The notes under the pieces: generated by a model
Databases searched by the model: none
What the model was told of the DNA's origin: nothing
Seen by the model: the letters and a program-made list of their open reading frames with translations, nothing else
From: Zygnema cylindricum
Taxonomy: Eukaryota > Streptophyta > Zygnematophyceae > Zygnematales > Zygnemataceae
Direction: 5' to 3'
Assembly (NCBI GenBank): GCA_037447655.1
Contig: JBBHKE010002481.1
Span: forward strand, 1 to 64,000
DNA length: 64,000 nt
Part shown: positions 12,228 to 25,194 of the stretch, one piece after another
Numbering within the stretch: the stretch's first letter is position 1
Layout of the letters: every line of letters begins with the position of its first letter
Translations under genes and position numbers: made by a program

Positions 12228-12308
12228 GTGCTCAACCAAATAGTGTACACAACCAAATGAATACTAACCATTCCTTCCCTTTCAAAAAAGTTACCAAAAC
12301 ACAACTCA

Positions 12309-13336
12309 CTAGAATTTACTATTGAATATTTTGTCGATATGTCTATCCAATGCCGACACCATTTTGTCGACGACTTTCTCAAGAACATTTTCAAGCCTGT
12401 TTAATTATTTGTCGGATAGTTTTTTTTGTCGATCAAAATGCTCATTGTTTACTTTTCCCATACTTGTTTCCAACATTTCACCCAATTCTTTCGACATATG
12501 TGTGGAGTTCTCTCGCTTAACCTTGCGTATGTTTCGTTTTCTTTTCTTTGATGTTGTGAACTTATCATCATACACAGGCGAATTAAAAGCAACATTTTCT
12601 CTTCACTTGCTCCTTTCTTTTCACCCCCTTCATCTTTTCCTTCTTTCTTTGTGTTCTCCTCACTTACACCGTTTGTACATCCGTTCTCGTCCTTATTATC
12701 GCCACCCACATTTGGTTCTTGTACATTACCTTTTAGGCTCAGTGGATTACCTTTGAACATCACCGTATCTTTTTTTTCTTCCATAATGTTGTTTGTCTTT
12801 GGTGGATTGTCCCCGATGTTCCATGTGACTTTTGGTTGCACCGACTCCCTCTTAGATAGCCAAAAATCCATCTTTTCAAATAAGTCATTCGAAACGAAGG
12901 GAGGCAAACCTATGCTAGATTTGTCTCTTCTTTGGTTGGTAAAATAAACGGCTACGCCACTTCTAGAACCATGGCCTCTAATTCTCTTAAAGTCATTTGT
13001 TAAATTATTCCATTTTTTTTTTCACTCATTCTATTATCGGTTAACCCCTTTCCCCTTCATTACTCTAAAAATCTCGCCCCATTTTTCAACATTACTCCCA
13101 AATTTCGTTTTTGCACTCACCCCCGGTTGATGTAGGAATTCTTCTCCTTTCGCTTCATTTAACGTCTCCATCTCGTACAACTCCCACCTGACGTTTTTTG
13201 CATTAGGCGTACTATTTTCCTTCCCTGAAGTTCATATGTTTTCTGTCATTTTTATCCTTGTTATGGGATTGTTTGGAGGTGTTGTTTGAAGAGAGATAAA
13301 ACAATAAACTACAGGTTCAAATTGAGGTGTATTCAT
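12309..13336 (-). pseudogene. Decayed trihelix (Myb/SANT-like) DNA-binding protein gene
   Basis: On the minus strand a broken frame reads from a Met at 13334-13336 through KNVRWELYEMETLNE, then KWGEIFRVMKGKG and KWNNLTNDFKRI. The last is the third-helix signature of trihelix/Myb_DNA-bind_4 domains. A Lys/Glu-rich linker follows. After a frameshift near 12595 come a basic stretch (KKRKRNIRKVKR, a likely nuclear signal) and a C-terminal amphipathic helix. Breaks are a TGA near 13229, tandem stops near 13040, the frameshift, and a TAA at 12405-12407. Such domains occur in plant trihelix regulators and in companion proteins of PIF/Harbinger transposons; I cannot tell which this was. Confidence 0.65.
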
Positions 13337-13890
13337 TGAACTAGGTGGTGTCGCAACGTAATTTGTGTTTTTGACAAGCTCGTTCGTGTTATTAGTGTAC
13401 AGAGGCCAAAAAATCCGCGTTTCGTTTCCTTACATATTTCTTCTAAGCGGTGTCAAAGAGCGGAAAGTGATTTATTTAACTTTTTGTTCATTTAGTCTTA
13501 CAACCCGACAATACTTTGCAAACAATCCTACAACTAGAATGAAACAATACGTCATTTTCTAGTTGTAGAGTTACACATTCTACCACTTGTACAACTACAT
13601 ATTTCTGCCAACTACACATTTCTACATTTCTGCCAGTTGTACAGATACATATTTCCGCACATTTGTACACATTTTTGCGAGCTGTACAACTATACATTTC
13701 TGCACATTTTTGCCATTTCAGCACATTTCTGCCAGATGTAAAACTATACATTTATGCACATTCCTGCCATTTTTGCACATTTTTGCCATTTTTGCACTTT
13801 TTTGCCATTTCTGCACTTTTCTGTCATCTGTACAACTATACATTTCTACCATCTAAATGAAGCATTACTTTTTTGGCAATCTGTCATTTG
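13337..13890. repeat. Degenerate minisatellite, about 13565-13860
   Basis: Variants of TACAACTATACATTTCTGC and CACATTTTTGCCATTT recur head to tail for roughly 300 bases with many substitutions. Open frames across it are Cys/Phe/His-rich by-products of the repeat. The 230 bases before it hold no feature I can support. Confidence 0.6.
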
Positions 13891-13994
13891 CTAAATGAAG
13901 CAGTAGGTGGTTAACGACAATAGATGCAGATGTAGCAATAACAACTAAATGAAGCAGTAGGTGGTTAACGACAATAGATGCAGATGTAGCAATA
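13891..13994. repeat. Perfect 54-bp tandem duplication
   Basis: The unit beginning CTAAATGAAGCAGTAGG at 13891 is repeated from 13945, with no difference over the 50 bases of the second copy. The identity points to a recent duplication. No coding content is seen. Confidence 0.9.
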
Positions 13995-15731
13995 GTAGGA
14001 ACAGTAGTTGAATAGTAGGAGCGTATAGTTTGGAGTAGAAAATGCAGAGAATAATGAAGAAACGTTAGTTTACTTCAATAGAAAGAGCATAAGAGAAAAA
14101 AACGACTAAATGTAAAAAAGAAAGATGACTATATAGGAATACTATATTATTTTTGTTTATGTTTTATTTACTACATAAATGGAGAAAAATGTTTTATGTA
14201 CCTTTTTTCGCTTCCCGAGCTCCAGAATTGCTATGGCTGCAAAGGCCAAAAAAAATCCTAACTCCTACCCGTTGTCCCAAAAAAAAAAAAAAAGGTCATT
14301 AGACACGTTCCTCTATCATGTTTAAGTAGAAAACATAAGTATTTATGCATGTTTTTTTATACTGTGGAATTGAAACTGCAATCTCTACTGCATCAGAGAT
14401 TGCAGAAAATACTTAGAGGAAAAAAATGCAAAAAAATGAATCAATGGAAAGAAAAAGTAATAAGAAAAACTTAGAAAATTAAAAGAAACCTAAGAAGATA
14501 CTGAATAAAGATAAAAGGGAAAAAAAATTATTAAACCCTAAATGTGAATGACGCCTCTTAGGGCTTTGAAAATTGGAGATTAGGGCAATTGACTTTAGGT
14601 TTTTGGGTGAAATTGCTCTTTAGAGAGTAACTTTACCAAAAATGATAAAACAAAGCATGAAAAAATTGGACACAAATAAAAGAAAAATATAAAGATTTTG
14701 CGAGAGAAATGGAGAAAATAATTAGGGGATTAAAGGCAAAAAACACGAGGAGGAAATAATCATTGGAAAAAAAAGGAAGAATAAAGAAAAAAAAATAACG
14801 CTAACAGGAGAAGGTAAAAAATAAAGAAAAAAGAAAAGAAAAATGACCCAAAATGTAAATAACAATATTTCAGGTCATAAGTTTAGGTTTTAGGGTGAAT
14901 TCGCCCAGGAAACGAGAAATAAAAAGCGAATTATTGGACATTAAAAAAAGATAAAGATAAGATTTTGCCGAAGAAAGGACGACCAAAAAATTGAGGAGGA
15001 AATCAATGAATGAGAAACACTAAAGAAATAAAGAACCAAAAAAAATAACAGACGAGAATAATAAATAAGGAATTAAAAAAAATAAGACACTTAATATAAA
15101 TAACGAATAAATACCTTTTTCGTCGATCAAAAAAAGGCTCTGGTTATATTATCTCCTGGCAAGTGCTACGCGAACTCTGTATACTGACTGTGAGAGAACG
15201 TGAGTTATGGAGTGCAAGGTGTGCAAGGTAGCATAGTGGAAGTGGGAGACAACGAGCGTGCGGTAAAGGGAAAGTAGCTACTCGTTGGATTTCACCTGGC
15301 GAAATGACGTTGGTTGCCAAAGACCCCTAGAAAAAAAAAAGTTGACTTACAAGTCACAACGCGACAAAATATATATATTTTTTGTTCGCCCAAAATTTTT
15401 CCCACTCGTGTGGCGCGTGCGTGGTTCGTTTTTCATTCGCTGTTTGGCCGGTACTTGAACTAAAATCACCCCCTCGAGGTGATTTTGGATGAAGTTTATT
15501 TTTTGGGCTGGATTCTCTTGCCTTGGGGTCGAAAAGGGGAAAACGCCAAAATGCGTTCGCATGACGACAAACACGCCGTACATCCAAAGTATGAATTGAC
15601 GTTCACTTTACTTTGGTAAAAAATGATTTTCTCGTACGGCTAAAGTTTTTTTCAAAGTTCCCTGAATTTTAGGGCAAAAAGACAGAGAAAAGTAGATACT
15701 TTAATACATGGGGACGTACTCTAAGTGCCGA
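13995..15731. other. A-rich non-coding stretch
   Basis: Up to about 15120 the plus strand is very purine/A-rich (AGAAAAA, GGAAAAAA). Two related motifs, near 14594 (TTTAGGTTTTTGGGTGAA) and 14880 (TTTAGGTTTTAGGGTGAA), suggest a diverged older repeat. From 15121 on the composition is normal. The overlapping frames near 15350-15590 have no recognisable product. I see no gene here. Confidence 0.5.
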
Positions 15732-15764
15732 AAAAAACATTAACACTAATAGCGATTCACGGTG
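15732..15764. repeat. Solitary right end of a TA/CACCG MITE
   Basis: It ends AGCGATTCACGGTG followed by TA and matches the right terminus of the element at 52503-52720, including the AAAAAACATT lead-in. I find no partner end nearby, so it is a truncated copy. Confidence 0.6.
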
Positions 15765-16512
15765 TACTTCCAAATGTACAGTACTTCCAAATGTCGGTCA
15801 CTTCCAGCGTTATTGGCCCATGGGCTTTTACGCTAAACAAATGAAAATTAAGCAGGACAAAATTAAGCTGTAATCTTGACATGTACGACATTATCAATAA
15901 ACCAAAATACAGGAAGGTGGAAAAAAATTCAGATTTCACAAACAACCAAACAGGAAAGAAAAGAAACGAAGAAAGCTCAAGAAAACAAAGACCACTGTTC
16001 TGAAATTTGTCTTTTTGCGCACAGGTACACCTAAGCGACGCGGATGTTCTCGAGTCTTTTGACTTTTTGTCGACTGTTCTAAATGGAAAGACGAGTTTTT
16101 CACTTTTTCAGTTTTTTTTTTCTCCGTTACCATTGTCACAGACGACAGCGAAACGGCGAAACCGAAGGCCCTTGATTTCAACGGACAAACGATCCTATTG
16201 GTTAGTGTACGCTCAACAATTTTACCAAGGTTGCCTGCTGAGAGTGTCGGTGCCTTGAATGCTTTTGTCGGTCGCAAAATTATGACAAAAAGGAAAAAAG
16301 TCAAAAAACGCCCCGAATCTTTTCCGCAGAATGCCAATTCACCAAGACGTACGGTAATGACCTTTTAGTTTGATGACCTTTGTACTTTGATGGTTTTTCC
16401 ATCGCACTTTCTGTAATAAAGTTTTTCTTTTTAGTTTGCACTTTGCAACGAGTAAAGATACAGTATGGGTATCGAACAAGCGCCCATAGATTCAGTATAG
16501 TACAGTACAGTA
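15765..16512. other. Non-coding stretch, no supported gene
   Basis: Overlapping open frames occur on both strands around 16007-16337. The longest, 133 codons on the minus strand, starts with a hydrophobic stretch, but I recognise no family and see no splice or context support. Parts near 15900-16040 resemble 61920-62050 loosely (AAACAAACAA-type runs, then GGTACAC and TAAGC), hinting at an old dispersed repeat. Confidence 0.35.
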
Positions 16513-16739
16513 CACCGCCAATCGCTATTAGCGTGTACGTTTGATTAGCGTATACTATTATTTAGCGTGGTGTACGCTAATTGGGAATTTGGAAATTTTT
16601 GAAGAAATCGATTACTCTAATTAGGAATTAGGGTTTTTTTTTAAATAGTGTGGATAGTGTGGATAAGTCTATTTGATAATAAAATAAAAAAAAAGCGGGA
16701 CAGGATTAGCGTACACAACGCTAATAGCGATTGGCGGTG
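16513..16739. mobile_element. Short MITE, TA target, CACCG termini
   Basis: The left end CACCGCCAATCGCTATTAGC and the right end, its near-perfect inverse, are each bordered by TA (16511-16512, 16740-16741). The 227-bp body is AT-rich and non-coding. TA duplication and small size suggest a non-autonomous Tc1/mariner-like element. Confidence 0.8.
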
Positions 16740-18347
16740 TACAGATGTACAGTATGTAATTTACTGTACTGTTCCCCTGTTCGCAGCATTCCTTTGGATC
16801 CAAGAGTGGATTTTGGGCAGAAGCTCCTGACCGTGACGCAACTTGACTGGGGATTCATATCGCATCGCTTGGGCAGACAAATCGGCAATATCGATACTAT
16901 CGAGCATTGTTCGGCTGCTTGTTTTTTAAAACCAATATGTACGGATTCATCGCAATACCGCGTGCTATGCAAATTGTTATTGACACCCGTACAAGTAAAA
17001 ATACCTCAATTAATTAGGCGGAAACTGAGGAAGGACACCTGCTAAATAAGGTCAAGGACACCCTTTGCATGAGGAGTGTTCTCGTCAAAAAAATTGTGTC
17101 CGTACCACGGCCGTTAACTCCCTAACTGTAAGGGTGCGTCTCTGTGTGCTTAAGTAAGGCTTTTTTCTGTCGTTTTCCTGTAAAACTTAGAGCCGTACCG
17201 CGTAAGTTTCAACCGTACAATAAAATAGAAAAAAAGATAAGTACATTTTGCGTCATCATCGAATTTAAAATGTACTACATCTTGTCGTCTTGTGTTCTTT
17301 GACCCACTTCGACGACAAAAAACGTCATCTTCAACCTTATCTTTAAAATACAGGGCCGATGTGTTTTAAAATTAAGGATTTTCTATAATGTTTTGTTCAA
17401 AAAATTCAAACGATTTCAATCGACGTGGAAGTGTACACGATTCGCTATGTTTTGTCCGTTTTTGTTTAATACGACAAAGAGAAGTACACAGTTTGTTTTG
17501 TTTTGTCCGTTTCCATCCGGTACGGGATTTTTTTTTTGCAGGGGTCTCAAGGTTCCGATGCCATTTCACGTCGAGCCGACAATAGACGCAAAGTCAAAAC
17601 GCATCTTCTTCAACCGTGAAACGGCAGAGGCTGGAGGGCGGTAGGTCTACAATGTCACGAAAAGTCACGCAACGTCACAAGCAGTAAGGAAAAATAACTT
17701 GCGTCATCACAGATTGTAGACGTTGACAGCCGTCATGGGCATTGTCGACGTATACAATCGTCACGCCCTAAGTGACAATTTCGTTTGGTACACATAGGGA
17801 CACCCATATCCGGGTCAGCCGGATCTGCGCTAAAAAACAAAAAAAAATCTCTAAGTTTGAAGTACATAGAGGCGCACCCTAACGCGCATGAAAAATGCCG
17901 CCCATAGAGGTAGAGACGTTTTTGATAGTGTTTCCCGCGTGGGGACGCAATGAATCAGGTGTACGGCATCGTTCAAAACGTACGCTAGCCTCTTGTACGA
18001 ACAAATCAAAATTTAGAACTTTCCTTTAGATCGAGTTCAGTTTCTTGTCCCCGGCAAGCTCAACTGCCACAGGGTGGTTAACTGTTCTTGAACTGAAAGT
18101 TCTGCTGATTGATCATTACAAACTTTGTCAACTTTAAATCCTAGGTAGAAAATTGAAGTATATACTATATAGGATCAGATCATAGCGGTCGGTGGCATTC
18201 CTTGGACTTAGCGTGTTTTGTCATTTTAGGAGATGATAACATTTTTAATTTTTTATCGACCGCTGCCAAAAAATCTTTACTTTCCACCCGCATGGGCGGC
18301 GGCGTCGTTGTTAGGAGGGCTGTTGTTAGGAGGGTGTTGTTACTGTA
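16740..18347. other. Non-coding stretch, no supported gene
   Basis: Short frames near 16731-17045 and 17372-17644 overlap on both strands and lack family features. A GGAGGG-type 17-base motif is duplicated at about 18309-18335. No RNA gene is recognised. Confidence 0.4.
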
Positions 18348-18861
18348 CACCGCGAATCGTAATTAGAGTAATGAAAAAATTAGAGTAATAAAACCAAAAA
18401 AAAGAATTAGAGTAATGAACTCTAATTTATGTGATAGAGCTTTTTCAACTATGAAGTTTACTCTAATTTATTTAAGTACTCTATATTGGGTTATGTCGGC
18501 AATAATTATCCGCGCTGTAAATATGATCACTAAATTATGTAGACGTACAAAAACTGACAGACCGTACATTTTGACGTCATTCTGACGCTCGTACTATTTG
18601 TCGCGCTGAATGTCAGTTACCTCGGGCCACCGTCAAAGGTTACATGTAAATTGTGCGCAGTTAAATAATTTGAAATCCACATTTATGGATGAATGTATTA
18701 CGCTTTTAATTCGAGTGTAAACGGCACTTCCGTTACGTTGTTTGATTTTCATATGAAAAAGGTACTTTTGAACTCTAATAACGTCGCACGTTGTTGGTTT
18801 TATTAGAGTCATTTCACTTTAATAAAGTGCCTTAACTCTAATAAAGTTGCGATCTGTTGAG
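18348..18861. mobile_element. Long-form (~515 bp) MITE with decayed right end
   Basis: It begins TA|CACCGCGAATCGTAATTAGA at 18346. Internal sequence (CTGACAGACCGTACA near 18563) parallels the copies at 51000 and 54188. The right end near 18840-18861 (ACTCTAATAAAG, GCGATCTGTTGAGTA) is only a weak inverse of the left. The length matches the better-kept long copies. Confidence 0.5.
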
Positions 18862-19928
18862 TAAGTTACAGAAGGCACACGTATTACAATAAAAAATGAT
18901 TATAATTTTGTCGCAATTTACAATTATCTTGATGAATCGACGTAACGCGACATATTATTGGATGACCACAATTACACGTGGCTAACTTTTTAACCGCAAA
19001 AAAGTCACGGCTGCAAAACAACAATAATACAACACCGTCTTGTCCTTTTGGTCTCTCTTGTAATAAAATTTCGTGCATTCAATAACCTGCATCGTTTTTC
19101 ATGGAATATTCGTAGAATTTTTCAGCGGCAACTTTTACAAATTCTCGCTTCGAACGTGAGATTCGAAATTTAAAACCAAAAATAAAAATCTAAATTTTGA
19201 GCCCACTGTTCTTTCATAATGAATTGCCTCGTTTTTTTTACCTCTCACTTTTCTAATTTTCCCATATATATTGCACTCGTGGAAGAAGCTTTGAGCGGAG
19301 ATGACAACACCACGGGCGGAAATGTGAGGACTCAACCTACAGATGTTAACCCGCAGGTGTCCGCCGGAAAAAACAACATGTTACCATAAAGTGAGTGGGA
19401 CCAACCTTTCCACCCTGTCCTTTTATACCCTTTTATTATCATATTGCCCCTTTTCTTTGTTCACCTTTTATTTGTATACCCTTTCTTTGTTGCCCTTTTC
19501 CTGTATACTCTTTCTTCATTCACCCCTTCTTTGTATACCTTTCTTTCTTTACCTTATTTTTGTATTGTAAGTGGATACATTTGAAAGTCGATTAGACCTC
19601 AAATGTATATTTTAGCCTTTTTTGCTTGGTTTCTCTTTGGGTTTCTTTATAGTTTTGAGGCCTAGTTGCAGAATTACTTCTGATTCTGTTATTCAAAACC
19701 TTATTGAATGTGAGAATAACAACACTGATTCTGATTATGTCTTTTATTAAGTGTTTAGACAGTTGTTATTGCAACTGAGATTAGCTCTCATGGTCATGAT
19801 TAGGGTTACAATTCACCTTTGCCATCCAGTTTTACTATTTATTCTATCGCTCACTCGAACGATCCACTTTTTTTATTCACTTTTGAGATATTCGAGTATT
19901 TTAACGGTCATAAATTTCTTTTTTGCAG
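18862..19928. other. Non-coding stretch with a pyrimidine-rich repeat
   Basis: About 19410-19570 is a degenerate tandem repeat of CCCTTTTCTTTGTATACC-like units. A plus-strand frame open over 19270-19386 (ALVEEALSGDDN) has no start codon or recognisable family. Upstream exons of the membrane-protein fragment that follows, if any exist, would lie here, but I could not identify them. Confidence 0.4.
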
Positions 19929-20690
19929 AGTGGATCTCATATCTCTTTCTTCCCAACTTTTTTGTCATGGTTGCATTTGGTGTCGAGGTAGGTTTTCTTT
20001 CGATTTGTTCCGGTTGACTTAGTCAGTTAGAGTATATCAGTTTGAAAATATACAGGTTTGATCAGTCCCTCTGAAACATTATCTTCGAGGATATTCTAAA
20101 TTTTGCGGAAGTTTTTTTTGTTCTATTCTGTTGACCCCAACTTATTTATATTATTATAATATGAGTAGCAATGGTGATCCCTGTTTGAGTCGACTGTTGA
20201 GGACCATGTGTTCTCTACAGTTGTTTGTTTTACAACACTCTGAATTGGCTTAAGTGCTGGATTTGAAAACTGTGATATTTTATAATTACGCTTCTACTAA
20301 AGATCTTTAGTTACGCTCTTGATTTGTCTTATATGGTAATTATGCATGCAATTACTAGCGTTATTCCAAAGTTTTTTGTAAAAATTATTGCGATCACTGG
20401 CAAGTAACATTAATAATCGCATTTGTTTAATGACCTTTTTAGGTAGCTCATTTAATTGAACCTGAGTGATATTTGTACATTTGGTTTTTTTTTTGTTTTG
20501 TGTGTTTATGGAGATCAAACATTCGGCTCTCCTTTTTTTCCTAGTATGCTGAATCAGTTTCTATGTTTTGGTTTTACAGCCCGAGTACTACCTTGTGTAC
20601 ACCGTTCTCTTCCTTTTTACTTTCATCGGCCTAGAAATGGCTAAATCTGAGAAGTATACGAGCCTCGAGCCAGAAGTCTACAGGAAGTAA
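19929..20690 (+). CDS. Possible two last exons of a small membrane protein
   Basis: Two exon-like blocks are framed by good splice signals. TTTTTTGCAG precedes 19929, with a donor GTAGGT at about 19988. A second acceptor ACAG lies near 20579, and a stop (TAA) at about 20688-20690. Joined, they read EWISYLFLPNFFVMVAFGVE, then PEYYLVYTVLFLFTFIGLEM and a soluble tail AKSEKYTSLEPEVYRK. This gives two hydrophobic segments and a basic C-terminus, as in a small multi-pass protein. No family is recognised and 5' exons are not found. It could be a gene fragment or chance. Confidence 0.3.
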
Positions 20691-23600
20691 GGAGAAAGAT
20701 GAAGAGAGAACGATGAAGAGGAGTAAAGATGAAGGACAAATAGACGAAGTAACTCAAATGCAAGCTGTGGGAAAAAATGTCACAGCTTCGACTTTTGGAG
20801 CTTATTTATTTAAAGAGTTTTTGCTCTTTTGCAGTGGTTGTTGTTTCTCGCGATATAGTTTAGGTTAAACACCGGGACAGTTTGTTGTTTATTTGTTCCT
20901 CCAGTGAAGAAGTTGGTAGAAAAAACTGACCATCGTTTTATAGATTAGGGTCTGGCAACGATGGTATGGTATGTAACTTCTTTGGGTACGTTATTTTTAT
21001 TTTTTGTAAAAAGAGTTATGCATATGTTTGCAACAGCCCAGTCAAATATGTACCTACGAACATACATACATAATGACATTCTTGTCCAGACCACAAAATT
21101 AGTGTATTAGGTTTTGAATGATTCTAGTTTAAATTTTTGTTAATCTATTTCATCGCCAGGGTAGTCTTGTTTCGAAAAACGACCAAGTTTGTTTCGTTTA
21201 TAATGTGTTGTTGTGTTGATGAGTGAAGTACATCCGCAGCTTGAGTGCAAAATGTATAATTGCAACTATTGGCTATTTAAAAATATATGTCTTTCAACAA
21301 AAGGCAGATGTTGATGTTTGTTTTACCGACACTCGTGTCCTATCATGTCTCCATTTCTGTAAAATTGCATTGTTGGTGATAAAATTTTGCTAGATGATGC
21401 ATCAAATGTGAATTAGTATTTACGGAAAATGTCGACGAATGGCAAGGCTGCTAAAAGCGAGTGAAAACTACTGTCAACACCAACCATGGTATCAAACACT
21501 GTAGAACACGGCAAGACTGCCCATTATAGTAAAGGAAATATAAGCGTTTACGCGATATTAAAACGCATAATACTCAATTAGTGTAGGGGACGAGGGAGAT
21601 TGTAATCCACTCAATTAATTAGTGTTATTAACAGATGGTTTTCGGCCAAAAAAAAACAAAGTTTGTAACTCTATTAGCAAGGTAGATGCTTCTACTGTAA
21701 CTTGAACCCAGAAAATTGTTATTAGCTGTAAAACTAAACTGTATAGCCCATCTTGTAAACCATGCTTCTTTTCCATCTTAATAGTATCCTTTTCAATGAA
21801 ACATTCATAATTTCACGAATGGTCGACACTTAAAAGGTTTTTATATATTTTTTATTCCACATGTACGGATAGGCGTACTTGTTTTGATCCCTCACTTTTT
21901 ATAGCTGCCAGTGAGATATAAATTGAGGTTTTAAAGTACATATGTTTTGACATATTATTCATCATAGTGCATATGACATAAGTCCACGTAATTATCAATA
22001 ATGTAGAAGAGATCCCAATGCGTTCACAAGGTATCACAAAATGAGCGTTCCACGTGACCATAAATAGTGTAAAGAAGAGCTCAACCTCAACAAAAAAAAA
22101 CGTTTACAGGGTGGCACAAAGAGGGCTCATTGGTGGCAACCTCGTTTGAGGCAAAAGAAAAAAAAAATATTTTTGGATTGGGCATCGTGCAAACCGATTA
22201 AAACTGTCACACAAGGTGAACTGGTGGAGCGGAAAACGAAATGGACTAAGGCATCGTATGCTGTTTAAACTTAATTGCACATCATTTTGGAGTTTGAGTT
22301 TGGACAACATATGATGGGGATAGGCATAGTTAATGATTCCAAAGCAAAATTATTTTTTGGCCATGTAGTTGTTTAGTTGATTTTCACGTGTACATACAAA
22401 TTTTTTTGTCAAACAAGGCTAACACTTGATTGCACATAGGTTTACTTGTAGCGGTATTTTTTCCCTTTCTCCTCTCTCTTACAACTAAGGAGCTTGTTCG
22501 TGAGGGATAAACAGACCAAGCGAGCAATGGGTTAAAGAGGAAGGGCTTATCAGAGAAATATTAAGGGGTAACAGGAGAGAGGGAGTGGGGAATTGTCGCA
22601 AGTGGGAATGAGGGAAGAACAAAACTGTTGAGTGAGAGGGTGTTAGAATTGACATAGTGAGAATCGTCTAAGTGTCTATGTGAGTGTTTATGTTCATTCC
22701 GGTAAATAACATTTGGTATTTTAGCATATGTATTTAGTTATGCCTTCATACCGTACACACGGTTCTGCTCACGTTTTGCTTCAATTAAATACGTCTTCGA
22801 TAATTGAATTGTTTGACTCTTAGTATGGTTTTGGAAAAGTGATGTTAACTTGTGTCCTAGGATTAAACTATGTCAGTTTGACCTCGCGGCCGTAATCTAT
22901 CAAGTGTATTCCTAGCTTTGAGAGAAGTGTGAGACGAGAAGAAGTTTTGTAAGTGAGTAAGAAAAGCTTCGGCTTAATATATGCATATTTCCCGGAGAAC
23001 TTTATGGTGGTGAATTTGAGAGTGTGAGTGTCTTTTGTTGTGAGTTTCCTTTCGCTTCAGCTTGTGACTATTTGTGCGGGCTAGGCACTCCGGTGTGTAC
23101 AATCCCATCATTTGGTATTTGGTAGGATTTGCTCCAAATTTTTTGATTTCATAAACACAAACATTGTTTTGAAAAAACAGGGAAGAACAAAAAGTAGTGA
23201 GAAAACTGGACCTAAAAAAAACAACAAAGTTAAGAGCCTCCAGAGGTTTTGAATAAAACCTCTGCAACGTTGCCTCAAAAGGTCAGCGAAAAACAGAGGC
23301 TAGAAATTTTTTTCTCACATAAAAAAATTAAGGTAGCCAAGCTAAAAAAATGTGAAATGACCGAAAGGGAGTAGAGAGAGATAAAGACAGGAGGTGAAGA
23401 GGGAGAATACACGAAGGAAAGCTGGAATGGACTAAAATCTACCAAACCCTAGATAACTACAAGTTGCATTGGAGATTTCGGCTGATAAGAGGGCAGCAAA
23501 GAACTCTGTGGTTGGAGGAGTCCTTCAAAAAAAGTACATAGGTAAAACACAGGTACTTTAGACTTGTCTAATCAGTTCATAAACAACGAAAACATGTTCA

Positions 23601-24640
23601 CTAAAACATTGATAGTCTGAGTTAGTATGATTTTTTTCATTATTATTTTTGATTTTTTGCAACGTACTTTGAGACCAACACTCAAGCCATCCTTTACGTA
23701 TTTTCGGAAGTAGACTCCGGCATATATACTGAAATCGAAAAGAGGAAAATAAAATGAAGGTAAAGAAAAGTAAGAAAAATACGTAAAAGAGTAGCATACC
23801 GTTTCCGTTTCGAAAAAAAGACAGCATTTTTCAGCCAAAACATAACAAACGAATTTGTATTTCCCTTCTAAACATTCACAAAATTTCTTTCAAAACTCAT
23901 AACATGAATATTTACAAGAGGGAAAAAAACCAAGCTTAGATAAAACGGTTAACAAAAAAGGTGAAAGGAGGGAAACAAAAGCAAAAAAAAAAAAAATAGG
24001 AGTTACCTTCAAATAAGCCTTCATAAAACAAGAGAAAATAATAAAGATTAGTAAAGACATAACCGTCTTGGAAAAAACCGAGAAAAAAGTGGCTCTCGGG
24101 AAACCATGAGTCTCCAGAAATTTTATTTGCATTTTAGAGGAAAATGGTAATTGCCACGTCATACTGAGCCACTTCAGTAAAAGCGTAGGCTCTTGCCACG
24201 TCATCAATGGTGGAGTTGACGGGCAACAACATGTTTGCCGTTTCGTCTTACACAATTAAAGAATGTAAGAAAACAGCGTAAAAGCGATGACGTGGGCGAA
24301 GCAATCCATGGCGGTGAAAGAGGAAACGAAACTGTGTCAGATCCCTGTTGAAAAAATAGAGAGACTTTGAGGATGGCGGCGCAGTCGTCAGATTCCACAG
24401 GGAACCTAAAAAAAAAGAGTTGCTGCGATTGGACATAAAAAGCGTGACTTGTGATTAGTCCAAAACGATTATATTTTATGAGGTTTGTCCGCATTTGGCG
24501 TTGCCTCACGACACATATCACCCACGCCAAATGCTGTAATTTTATTCTATTTTTGTCAGTATGTTTACTCTATTTTATGTGCCATTGTGTAAAAAAACCC
24601 ATATTATAGTAAAAAGTTACTCCTTTCAAGGGGCATTTTG
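20691..24640. other. Intergenic DNA, no supported gene
   Basis: The stretch is AT-rich with short runs of A and T. I translated the longer frames (for example near 22974-23267, 23558-23838 and 23890-24530) and found low-complexity or unconvincing products. No terminal inverted repeats with duplications stood out before about 24640. Confidence 0.5.
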
Positions 24641-25194
24641 GTAAGTTTGGTTTTTTAAGAATTAATATTTACGCTAAAACGGACGTGATCCTATATTAGA
24701 ATATTGTTTTAATGAAATTGGTGCGAAGTTCCCTATTCTAACTGAATACGCAGAACGTCGAACAGCAGTTACAAAGTTTTTATAGAAATAAACGCAAACA
24801 CGTGTTGTCGCTGTTATACTATGAACTTGTAACATGTAACTTAAGGTCAATGTTCACACTGACGACGATGCTTTCGACAAACGAAAGTTATGCGAACGGA
24901 TTTTTTTCGATGTGATTGAGTCTTTTTGTTTAGTGCGACTCCACATGCGACCGCGAGTCTATTAAATCGGTATTTGTACCTTTTCATTCAGAAAAATACA
25001 GTTTTGCACTATCGGACGTCGTCCGTACTCCACACTATTTATATTAAACCTATATTATAATATTTTACGCTAATTAAACCTTACCTAAATTAGAATAATG
25101 AAAAAATTAGAATCGTTTACTCTATTTGATGTGATAGAGTCGAAATTTCGAGCGACCGAATTAGAGTAATTTACTCTAATTACGATTCACGGTG
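24641..25194. mobile_element. Long-form MITE, right end clear, left end uncertain
   Basis: The right end TAATTACGATTCACGGTG is followed by TA (25195-25196). Internal motifs (GCGACTCCAC, and CCGTACTCCACACTATTT near 25024) align with the long copies at 53105 and 54188. The left boundary is estimated from the family length and was not seen. Confidence 0.5.

Noticed and set aside
13587-13860. Cys/Phe/His-rich frames of 65-89 codons
   Set aside because: They are translations of the degenerate minisatellite.
15347-15587. Two overlapping minus-strand frames of about 78 codons
   Set aside because: Different frames over the same bases with no recognisable domain; neither shows splice or promoter context.
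16007-16337. 133-codon minus-strand frame with a hydrophobic N-terminus
   Set aside because: It suggests a signal or transit peptide, but nothing in the rest is recognisable and the opposite strand is also open; too weak to call a gene.
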